NCBI GenBank assembly: GCA_027066595.1
Contig: JAMONG010000007.1
Location: forward strand, 1 to 19,817
DNA from: Sulfurovum sp.
GTDB taxonomy: Bacteria > Campylobacterota > Campylobacteria > Campylobacterales > Sulfurovaceae
Direction: 5' to 3'
Length of the DNA stretch: 19,817 nucleotides
Below, piece by piece: positions 14,110 to 19,817 of this stretch. The position numbers and the translations under genes were made by a program. The notes beneath the pieces were generated by a model that had not been told where the DNA came from, made no database searches, and worked only from the letters and a program-made list of their open reading frames with translations. Numbering within the stretch: the stretch's first letter is position 1; every line of letters starts with the position of its first letter.

Positions 14110-14484
14110 TTACTCTTGTGTGGGCATCATTTTAAGCATTGTACATGCGGTATAGTCACCACCATCACAGGCTTTTTGAAAATAATATGCTGCATTTTTA
14201 TGGGGGTCTTTATCTGTATCAGATGTGTACTGCATAGCATATGCTCTACAGCCTTCAGCATCTCCAAAGTGACAAGATCTTTTATACAATGCAGCTACTT
14301 TTGAAGCGACATTCTCTTTATTGTTAGATTTTGCTTTATAGACTTTAGCAGAGTATGTTTTTCCTGCATTTAGACAAGCTTGTGCATCTCCTGCATCACA
14401 GTCTAGCATTTGCTCTTCAAGTGTATTTGCAGGGAGCATGCTAAAAGTGATAGATAATAATAAAATAAGTATTTTTATTTTCAA
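14110..14484 (-). CDS. Small exported Sel1/Hcp-like repeat protein
   Basis: A 124-residue product with a signal peptide (about 1-19, cut after PANT or nearby) and Sel1/Hcp-type helix repeats marked by paired cysteines: CDAGDAQACLNAG, then YKRSCHFGDAEGCRAYA, then FQKACDGGDYTACTML. In Hcp proteins these Cys pairs form disulfides that brace each repeat, so it should be periplasmic or secreted. The function is unknown; such proteins often mediate protein-protein contacts. The start is a TTG (14484-14482) preceded by AGAGAGG; no in-frame ATG lies upstream before a stop codon. It precedes the SGNH gene on the same strand. A TATAAT at 14530-14535 provides a promoter. Confidence 0.82.
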   Translation of the reverse strand: MKIKILILLLSITFSMLPANTLEEQMLDCDAGDAQACLNAGKTYSAKVYKAKSNNKENVASKVAALYKRSCHFGDAEGCRAYAMQYTSDTDKDPHKNAAYYFQKACDGGDYTACTMLKMMPTQE

Positions 14485-14529
14485 AATAGAGCCTCTCTTA
14501 CATCATAATTAATATTTTTTTTGGATGAG

Positions 14530-14535
14530 ATTATA
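14530..14535 (-). promoter_or_regulatory. -10 box of the Sel1-like/SGNH pair
   Basis: The minus strand reads ATGCTATAATCTC: a perfect TATAAT 45 bases before the TTG start of the Sel1-like gene, in the 113-bp gap after hemW. Confidence 0.5.
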
Positions 14536-14597
14536 GCATAATTAGTTTTATTTATTATTTTGAGTTATTTTTATGATGTAACTATAGATAGCGTACT

Positions 14598-15653
14598 TTA
14601 CCCTAAGATAAAAAGAGAGAGTTCATCGGCTAGAAAGAAATTGTCATTATAGTAGTGTGTGGTGTTATAGCTTAGTTTATTTTCATTACACAGTAATGTG
14701 GCACGCAGGTTCATCTTTTCTGATAAAGAAGATTTTTCTATTCCTATATTTGAGCGTAAGCCTAAAAATAGTTTTTCAGTAAGAAGTTCAGACTTTGTAA
14801 GTACCTCTTCCGTGATATTCAGTGGATTATCGATATAAGCTTCTATAGCAGTAGTTGGGTAAAAGCGTTTATCTTTTAAAAATCCTACAGCTCCTGCTCC
14901 TACACCGATGTAGTTTTTAATTTCCCAGTACCCTTTATTGTGTTTACTTTGGTAACACCCAAAGTTTGAAATCTCATAGGCGTCAAAGCCTCTTTTTTCT
15001 ATCTCTTTTGTGACAAAAAAAGCAAGATTTTCATCTTCTTGTCGTACTTCTGGTGTACTCGAAAATTTTGTGCCATCTTCAATGGTAAGTTCATAGGCGG
15101 AAATATGGTCTATAGGTAGGGTAAATGCGGTTTCTATGTCACTTAAAAGTAACGCTTTTGTGTCACCTTTGTAGTTATAGATTAAATCTAATGAAAGGTG
15201 CTCTATGCCAATGCGGTGTGCATAGATGATGGCATCTTTGGCCTGCTGTGGGTTGTGTGCACGGTTGAGTGCTTTGAGTTTGTCTGCATCGAAGCTTTGT
15301 ACCCCAAAACTCACACGGTTTACTCCAAGTTTTTTCATGCCATTTAGCCACTCTTTTGTGGCAGAATTTGGGTTTGCTTCAGTGGTAATCTCTGCATCTT
15401 TTTGAAGGTAGGGTTGTAGTAGATTAAAGATGGGTGTATAGAGTACAGGGTCAACAGTAGAGGGTGTCCCTCCACCGATAAAGAGGGTTTCTATACTCTC
15501 TTTTTTTGCCTCAAAACGTTTAAGTTCAAAGCTTAGTTGTTCGTGTAAGGCAAGCATATAATCTTCACGTGTATCAAACTTGTCTACATAGGTGTTAAAA
15601 GAACAATAATGACACTTTGAATCACAATAGGGGATATGAATATATACTAACAA
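14598..15653 (-). CDS. hemW: Radical SAM heme chaperone HemW
   Basis: A 351-residue member of the HemN/HemW radical SAM family. The N-terminus LVYIHIPYCDSKCHYC places the CxxxCxxC iron-sulfur ligands at Cys10, Cys14 and Cys17, without the N-terminal extension of true coproporphyrinogen dehydrogenase HemN, so the heme chaperone HemW is the better call. FIGGGTPSTV (about 58-67) is the SAM-binding GGGTP motif. The start is TTG (15653-15651), supported by AAGG eight bases upstream and by the close fit of the protein N-terminus to the family. It is divergent from nudH across a 101-bp gap. Confidence 0.92.
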   Translation of the reverse strand: MLVYIHIPYCDSKCHYCSFNTYVDKFDTREDYMLALHEQLSFELKRFEAKKESIETLFIGGGTPSTVDPVLYTPIFNLLQPYLQKDAEITTEANPNSATKEWLNGMKKLGVNRVSFGVQSFDADKLKALNRAHNPQQAKDAIIYAHRIGIEHLSLDLIYNYKGDTKALLLSDIETAFTLPIDHISAYELTIEDGTKFSSTPEVRQEDENLAFFVTKEIEKRGFDAYEISNFGCYQSKHNKGYWEIKNYIGVGAGAVGFLKDKRFYPTTAIEAYIDNPLNITEEVLTKSELLTEKLFLGLRSNIGIEKSSLSEKMNLRATLLCNENKLSYNTTHYYNDNFFLADELSLFILG

Positions 15654-15664
15654 GTTAAACGCCT

Positions 15665-15670
15665 TATAAT
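15665..15670 (+). promoter_or_regulatory. Candidate -10 box of the nudH-lysC-hobA-holB operon
   Basis: CCTTATAATGC contains a perfect TATAAT 85 bases before the nudH ATG; a second AT-rich candidate is ATAAAATAAT at about 15681-15690. The site overlaps the hemW leader on the opposite strand, so the two promoters may interfere. Confidence 0.4.
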
Positions 15671-15754
15671 GCTCTTTTAGATAAAATAATATCAGAAAAA
15701 GAAGTGACTTCTGTTGAAGTTCTTTATTTAAAAATTAATATAAGAGTTGACATA

Positions 15755-16231
15755 ATGCAGAGACAAAAGACATATCGTCCGAATGTCGCAGCCGTCATCC
15801 TCTCTTCCAAATATCCAGATAAGTGTGAGTTTTTTGTGGCTCATAGAAGTGATATAAAAAATGCATGGCAATTCCCTCAAGGTGGCATCGATGAGGGTGA
15901 AACACCTAGAGAAGCATTAAGGCGAGAGCTATTAGAAGAGATAGGTTGTGATAAAGTTGAGGTTTTAGGGGAGTACCCTGAGTGGATTTCATATGATTTT
16001 CCACAAAAAACGACAAGTAAAAAACTCTATGCCTTTGATGGGCAAACACAGAAGTATTTTCTTGTTCGTTTAAAAGAGGGTGCAGAGATAGATTTACAAG
16101 CCTATGATATTCCTGAGTTTCAGGATTATTCGTTTGTTGGGTATGATGAGTTATTTAAAAAAGTAACGTATTTTAAAAGAAAAGTATATCGTAGGGTGAT
16201 TGATCACTTTATCAAAGAGGGTTTAATTTAA
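15755..16231 (+). CDS. nudH: Nudix RNA pyrophosphohydrolase (RppH/NudH)
   Basis: A 158-residue Nudix enzyme that removes pyrophosphate from RNA 5' ends (triggering decay) and hydrolyses dinucleoside polyphosphates. The N-terminus MQRQKTYRPNVAAVILSSKY and the AWQFPQGGIDEGE stretch are typical of RppH. The full Nudix box spans Gly43 to Gly64 with the catalytic REXXEE core at Arg57-Glu62. The frame is open upstream to a GTG at 15704, but the ATG at 15755 is preferred: it has AAGAG eight bases upstream, and the family begins just before YRPNVAA. The stop overlaps the lysC ATG (TAATG). In Helicobacter this gene also precedes lysC. Confidence 0.94.
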   Translation: MQRQKTYRPNVAAVILSSKYPDKCEFFVAHRSDIKNAWQFPQGGIDEGETPREALRRELLEEIGCDKVEVLGEYPEWISYDFPQKTTSKKLYAFDGQTQKYFLVRLKEGAEIDLQAYDIPEFQDYSFVGYDELFKKVTYFKRKVYRRVIDHFIKEGLI

Positions 16232-17436
16232 TGTTAGTGGTACATAAATATGGCGGTACAAGTGTTGGAGATGTGGAACGTATAGAAAACGTAACCAATC
16301 GTGTGGCAAAAGCAAGAGAAGCAGGAGATGACATCGTTGTTGTTGTCTCTGCCATGAGTGGTGAGACCAACAAGCTTATAGGGTTTGCAGAACACTTTAC
16401 CAAAGAGCCTGCGAAAAAAGAGATGGATATGCTGCTCTCTTCTGGTGAACGTGTGACAGCGGCGTTGCTTTCTATTGCCCTACAAGCACGTGGCTATGAT
16501 GCAGTAGCGATGACAGGACGTGGAGCAGGCATCGTTACAGATGATACGCATACTTATGCTCGTATTATGTCCATTGACCCAACTGCGATGCAAAAAGCGA
16601 TTAAAGATGGGAAGATAGTCATCGTGGCAGGTTTTCAAGGGGTCAATCAAGATGGTTCTATCACCACACTTGGACGTGGGGGTTCTGACCTTTCTGCAGT
16701 GGCACTTGCAGGTGCTTTAAAAGCAGACCAGTGTGAGATTTATTCAGATGTAGATGGCATTTATACGACTGACCCACGCATTGAACCTAATGCAAAAAAA
16801 CTTGACAGCATTTCGTATGATGAAATGTTAGAACTCTCATCTTTAGGGGCAAAGGTTTTACAGAGTCGTTCAGTAGAGTTGGCGAAAAAATTAAAGGTGA
16901 AACTCTATGCAAAAAGTAGTTTTTCAGATAACGCAGGAACATTGATAACAGAGGAGAATGAAAATATGGAAGAGGTATTGGTATCAGGTGTCGTATTGGA
17001 CAAAAACCAAGCAAGGGTAACACTTAGAGGTGTATCAGACAGACCAGGCATCGCGGCAGAGATATTTACGATGCTTGCAGAGGCAAACATTAATGTCGAT
17101 ATGATTATCCAAAACAGAGGAACAGATGGTTCTACCAATCTAGGCTTTACTGTACCTCACTCTGAACATGAGAATGCGAAGAAGCTCATGGAAACATTTG
17201 ACCATGACATTGAAGGTGTAGACTTTGATGAGCATGTCTGTAAAGTTTCCGTAGTTGGTGTAGGCATGAAGTCACATACGGGTGTTGCAGCTGCAGCATT
17301 TACAGTGATGTCTGATGAAAATATTAACATTCAGATGATATCTACTTCAGAGATAAAAGTCTCTATGGTAATAGATGAAGCTTATGGTGAACAAGCCATT
17401 CGTGCTTTACATAAAGCCTATGAGCTAGATAAGTAG
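16231..17436 (+). CDS. lysC: Aspartokinase
   Basis: A 401-residue enzyme that phosphorylates L-aspartate, the first step to lysine, diaminopimelate, threonine and methionine. The kinase domain shows KYGGTSVG (6-13), SSGERVTAALLS (70-81) and TLGRGGSDLSAVALA (146-160). Two ACT domains follow at about 262-325 and 338-401; NVDMIIQN and NIQMISTSEIKVS are the effector-binding strands, so feedback inhibition by lysine and/or threonine is likely. Its ATG overlaps the nudH stop. A strong internal ribosome binding site and in-frame ATG at 16966 (Met246) could also produce a separate C-terminal regulatory subunit. Confidence 0.96.
   Translation: MLVVHKYGGTSVGDVERIENVTNRVAKAREAGDDIVVVVSAMSGETNKLIGFAEHFTKEPAKKEMDMLLSSGERVTAALLSIALQARGYDAVAMTGRGAGIVTDDTHTYARIMSIDPTAMQKAIKDGKIVIVAGFQGVNQDGSITTLGRGGSDLSAVALAGALKADQCEIYSDVDGIYTTDPRIEPNAKKLDSISYDEMLELSSLGAKVLQSRSVELAKKLKVKLYAKSSFSDNAGTLITEENENMEEVLVSGVVLDKNQARVTLRGVSDRPGIAAEIFTMLAEANINVDMIIQNRGTDGSTNLGFTVPHSEHENAKKLMETFDHDIEGVDFDEHVCKVSVVGVGMKSHTGVAAAAFTVMSDENINIQMISTSEIKVSMVIDEAYGEQAIRALHKAYELDK
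16951..16968 (+). promoter_or_regulatory. Internal ribosome binding site and in-frame ATG inside lysC
   Basis: GAGGAG (16951-16956) lies nine bases before an in-frame ATG (16966-16968, Met246), exactly at the junction between the kinase domain and the ACT domains. Translation from here would give a 156-residue ACT-only protein, as with the internally started beta subunit of Bacillus-type aspartokinase. Confidence 0.45.
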
Positions 17437-17442
17437 AGTTTG

Positions 17443-17991
17443 ATGCAACAACTACTTAAATGGACACTTGATACCATACGCGAAGAGGAGTCATGTTTTT
17501 CATGGATGGAGGAGTACCGTTATGAGTGGGCACCTTTAGTCAAGTCGGCTGTGGCTCAAAGTATAGAGGGTAAAACAGTACTTGTTGTGACCGATGAGTC
17601 ACGCAAATGGTTTGGTAAATATATTTTAAATTCAGTGAATGAATTACGTAAAAATAGACCTTTATTACCCTTTTATCAACTCTCTGAATGTTTTCCAAAC
17701 CTTTCTAGTTTAAATTCAACAGAAGAGTTACAACTTTTAGAAGATATGCTAGAAATATCTTATCCTAATGGATATTATATTTGGTACATAGGTAAAGGTG
17801 ACCACCCTTATACCAAACTTGCCTACAGATGTGACAATAGCTTTTTATGGGTACTTGATGAGGAAGTACAAAATGCTTTTGCCATGCGTTCTTCTGACCC
17901 CCTTTTAGATATTAAGCTACTTCAACTCTATAAACTGTTTGACAGTACACTCTCTGCGACACTTTTTGGGGAGTTAGATTTAGAATCATGA
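17443..17991 (+). CDS. hobA: DnaA-interacting initiation protein HobA
   Basis: A 182-residue protein specific to Campylobacterota that binds domains I-II of DnaA and promotes orisome assembly (DiaA-like role). Recognised from SWMEEYRYEWAPLVKSAV, VVTDESRKWFGKYIL, NRPLLPF and the overall length, close to the H. pylori protein. The ATG at 17443 is preferred over the TTG one codon earlier. The ribosome binding site is weak (TAGAG). It follows lysC with a six-base gap and its end overlaps holB by four bases (ATGA), so all four genes are one transcription unit. The lysC-hobA-holB-folP order matches Helicobacter as I recall it. Confidence 0.92.
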   Translation: MQQLLKWTLDTIREEESCFSWMEEYRYEWAPLVKSAVAQSIEGKTVLVVTDESRKWFGKYILNSVNELRKNRPLLPFYQLSECFPNLSSLNSTEELQLLEDMLEISYPNGYYIWYIGKGDHPYTKLAYRCDNSFLWVLDEEVQNAFAMRSSDPLLDIKLLQLYKLFDSTLSATLFGELDLES

Positions 17992-18671
17992 GACTCTCTA
18001 GTCAAGTTGTTATTACAACACAGATGTCTAAGGTAATCAAAGATTTAGAGCAACTCCGTACTACTGAATCTCTTATTGAGATTATCGTTCCTAGTTTAGT
18101 GACGGAAGCTACAGATGATATGCCTATTGCACCTTTTATTCATAAAATAGTGACAGAAAAGGTTTCATTTTCTGTCAAAGATGCCACACTCGCCATAGAA
18201 AAAGCGTACATGGCAAGTGATGAGCGTACCATTATCATACTTGCAGACAAAGCATTTACTCCATTGGTACAAAACAAACTCCTTAAAATCATAGAAGAAC
18301 CTCCTAAAAACAAAGAGTTTATATTGGTAACAGAGAGTAAATCTACGGTGCTTGATACGATAAAGTCTCGTTTACCCATCACCGTACTCTCTGAAAAAAG
18401 AGAAGAAGAAGTTTTAGGTTTAGACGTAGTACAACTTTCATTAGGTAGTGTTTATGAGTTCGTGCAAACGCATAAACGTACTGATGCAAAAGCGATGACT
18501 ATTTTGGTAGAGCGTATTGTAAAAGAGGTGATGGCTTCGCAAAATTATAATTTGGATGATAAGACGCTGTCTTTATTTTCTAATAGTTATGTGGCTTTGG
18601 ATATGGGGTCGCCACCGCAGTTTGTACTTAATGCTTTATTGTTAAAGTTATTGGCTCGTAAAAAACGGTAA
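17988..18671 (+). CDS. holB: DNA polymerase III delta-prime subunit (clamp loader), short form
   Basis: A 227-residue AAA+-related clamp loader subunit. The clearest motif is NKLLKIIEEPPKN, typical of delta-prime and gamma/tau, followed by FILVTES and the SRLP sensor element (SRC-like). No Walker A loop and no zinc-binding cysteines are visible. The protein lacks most of the C-terminal collar domain found in the roughly 330-residue E. coli protein. This short form is, to my knowledge, usual for the phylum. The ATG overlaps the hobA stop as ATGA. Confidence 0.85.
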   Translation: MRLSSQVVITTQMSKVIKDLEQLRTTESLIEIIVPSLVTEATDDMPIAPFIHKIVTEKVSFSVKDATLAIEKAYMASDERTIIILADKAFTPLVQNKLLKIIEEPPKNKEFILVTESKSTVLDTIKSRLPITVLSEKREEEVLGLDVVQLSLGSVYEFVQTHKRTDAKAMTILVERIVKEVMASQNYNLDDKTLSLFSNSYVALDMGSPPQFVLNALLLKLLARKKR

Positions 18672-18714
18672 AATATTTATACTGGTTTTTGTATTTCCTT
18701 TTATTTGATGTGAG

Positions 18715-18827
18715 GCGTTGTGTCTCTCTTCATTTTTTTTAGAAAAAAACGAAGCAAAAAAAGCGTTGTGGCTCTCGAATCGCTCCGCTTTCAAGGGCGT
18801 TCGCCACAACCTAGCACGCTTTGCGTG
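18715..18827. other. GC-rich hairpin region in the folP leader
   Basis: The 173-bp gap between holB and folP stands out by its GC content. GTTGTGGC (18765-18772) pairs with GCCACAAC (18803-18810), and the intervening bases extend the stem (GAA with TTC, CGC with GCG, CC with GG), making one long imperfect hairpin. A second hairpin, CACGC-TTT-GCGTG (18815-18827), ends seven bases before the folP ribosome binding site. GCGTTGTG occurs twice (18715-18722 and 18763-18770). On the minus strand the large hairpin is followed by GCTTTTTTTGC, a plausible intrinsic terminator for antisense transcription. It may be a dispersed repeat or a regulatory leader. Confidence 0.55.
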
Positions 18828-18844
18828 ATTAATGAGGAGCTTTT

Positions 18845-19817
18845 GTGTATATTTATAAATTAGGTTCAATAGCAGATAAGAAAAAAGCCCTTAAAACACT
18901 GGGTGTTGAGTCTGGTGGGGTGGGTATTATGGCTAAAAAGATGGAATTACTTTATTTTTTTATTAAAGATTTGAAGTGTCCTGCGGCAAACATACTTAAA
19001 CAAGATGCACTTAGCATAGGTGCAGATTTGGCAGTGCCTAGTGGTGTGATACTTTGTGAAAAAGAGTTTTATGACTGTATACTCATAGGGACTCGCAAAC
19101 ATATGGAGGTTCTCTCCAAAAAAGAATTGGCACAACCTTTTGGACTCAAGATTGTGGCAGAGGAACTTAAAAAGTTTTTGGCTGTGAAGAGCAATTCTAC
19201 ACAAATCATGGGTGTGATAAACGCAAATGATGACAGTTTTTTTGAAGGCAGTCGTTTTAAAGAAGAAGATGCTGTAGCACAGATAAAAAAGATGATAGCC
19301 GATGGTGCAGATATTATAGACATTGGTGCAGTATCGTCACGTCCAAATGCAGAAGTGGTGAGTGAACTTGTCGAACTTGAACGTATGAAACCCATCTGTG
19401 ATGCAATAGCATCTGAAAAATTACATGAACAAGTGACATTTTCAGTAGATAGCTATACGCCTAGTGTGGTAGAGTATGCACTAAAGTCAGGGTTTAGACT
19501 CATTAACGACACCACAGGTGCGAGTGATGAAGCCACCATCAAACTAGCAGTCAAGTATGAAGTAAAACTTTGCATTATGCACATGCAAGGTACACCCCAG
19601 ACTATGCAAAATGCTCCTAGTTACGATGATGTAATGGTAGAAGTAAGTGACTTTTTTGAAGAGCGTATCGCCAAGTGTGAGGCTTTAGGGCTGGAGAGAA
19701 ACAACATTATATTAGATGTGGGTATTGGTTTTGGCAAGCGTTTGGAACATAACCTTACGCTTATCAAAAATATGGCACATTTTAAAGTCTTTGGGTGTGA
19801 AGTGTTAGTAGGTGCAA
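18845..19817 (+). CDS. folP: Dihydropteroate synthase (3' end outside window)
   Basis: 324 codons are open to the window edge. The enzyme joins p-aminobenzoate to dihydropterin pyrophosphate in folate synthesis. The start is GTG (18845), supported by GAGGAG five bases upstream and an in-frame stop just before. The first about 115 residues form an extension absent from the E. coli enzyme but, as I recall, present in Helicobacter. The TIM-barrel core then begins: IMGVINANDDSFFEGSR (family usually NVTPDSF), GADIIDIGAVSSRP, FSVDSYTP, LINDTTGASD, LCIMHMQGTPQTMQ and IILDVGIGFGKRLEHN. These cover pterin and phosphate sites. The Pro of the usual PDSF motif is Asp here. It follows holB after the hairpin leader. 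Confidence 0.92.
   Translation, partial: MYIYKLGSIADKKKALKTLGVESGGVGIMAKKMELLYFFIKDLKCPAANILKQDALSIGADLAVPSGVILCEKEFYDCILIGTRKHMEVLSKKELAQPFGLKIVAEELKKFLAVKSNSTQIMGVINANDDSFFEGSRFKEEDAVAQIKKMIADGADIIDIGAVSSRPNAEVVSELVELERMKPICDAIASEKLHEQVTFSVDSYTPSVVEYALKSGFRLINDTTGASDEATIKLAVKYEVKLCIMHMQGTPQTMQNAPSYDDVMVEVSDFFEERIAKCEALGLERNNIILDVGIGFGKRLEHNLTLIKNMAHFKVFGCEVLVGA

Noticed and set aside
14521..14597. Intrinsic terminator after hemW
   Set aside because: The gap is AT-rich with a run of eight A's on the minus strand, but I could not find a stable stem followed by a T-run on that strand.
15704..15754. 17-codon upstream extension of nudH from a GTG start
   Set aside because: No ribosome binding site precedes the GTG, and RppH proteins begin just before YRPNVAAVIL. 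The ATG at 15755 has AAGAG at good spacing.
18672..18844. Tetrahydrofolate riboswitch upstream of folP
   Set aside because: The hairpins do not show the conserved junction elements I know for THF riboswitches, and those are found mainly in Firmicutes before transporter and folate genes.
18648..18869. Minus-strand ORF across the holB-folP gap
   Set aside because: It runs through the hairpin region and into folP antisense, has low-complexity composition and no family resemblance; it is a chance open frame.

Overview
The window is an AT-rich bacterial chromosome segment, almost certainly from the Campylobacterota (former Epsilonproteobacteria). A free-living Sulfurovum/Sulfurimonas-like lineage fits best, but that placement is by impression only. 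The phylum call rests on a hobA gene (the DnaA-binding initiation protein typical of this phylum) inside the block nudH-lysC-hobA-holB-folP, and on the order tatB-tatC-queA. Both arrangements match what I recall of Helicobacter. Promoters are mostly a good -10 box with no clear -35, as is usual for this phylum. No rRNA, tRNA, insertion sequence or CRISPR array is visible.

Layout. 1-125 (-): 5' end of an NfeD-like membrane protein, divergent from ilvC (247-1272, branched-chain amino acids). 1472-3901 (+): a membrane-anchored divergent polysaccharide deacetylase directly abutting an SLC13/DASS transporter. 3979-4755 (+): dprA, converging on an exported TlpA-like thioredoxin (4759-5286, -). 5287-5730: a gene-free stretch holding two tandem structured elements, read here as twin small RNAs on the minus strand. 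5731-6904 (+): an exported NagZ-like GH3 enzyme and a 25-residue ORF. 6907-7902 (-): ruvX and an exported Tyr/Arg/Asn-rich protein. 8083-10251 (+): a hybrid histidine kinase whose phosphotransfer residues are mostly lost. 10252-13236 (-): a compact tatB-tatC-queA-nlpC/P60 operon. 13325-14484 (-): an exported SGNH esterase and a Sel1/Hcp-like repeat protein. 14598-15653 (-): hemW. 15755-18671 (+): nudH-lysC-hobA-holB, tightly coupled. 18672-18844: GC-rich hairpin leader. 18845-end (+): folP, running off the window.

How the genes relate. Most are housekeeping: amino acid supply (ilvC, lysC), folate (folP), replication initiation and clamp loading (hobA, holB), DNA processing (dprA, ruvX), tRNA modification (queA), protein export (tatBC) and RNA decay (nudH). 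A loose envelope theme runs through the left two thirds: deacetylase, GH3, NlpC/P60, SGNH esterase, TlpA-like thioredoxin and several exported proteins of unknown function. The ilvC-deacetylase-dprA-ruvX order known from Campylobacter is present but interrupted by the transporter, thioredoxin, small RNA and GH3 genes, and ruvX is inverted.

The most promising undescribed item is the twin small-RNA locus at about 5365-5693. Two copies about 175 bp apart share a promoter block, -10 spacing and a closing stem. Their inner stems differ in sequence but both still pair, and both expose C/U-rich segments able to pair with Shine-Dalgarno sequences.
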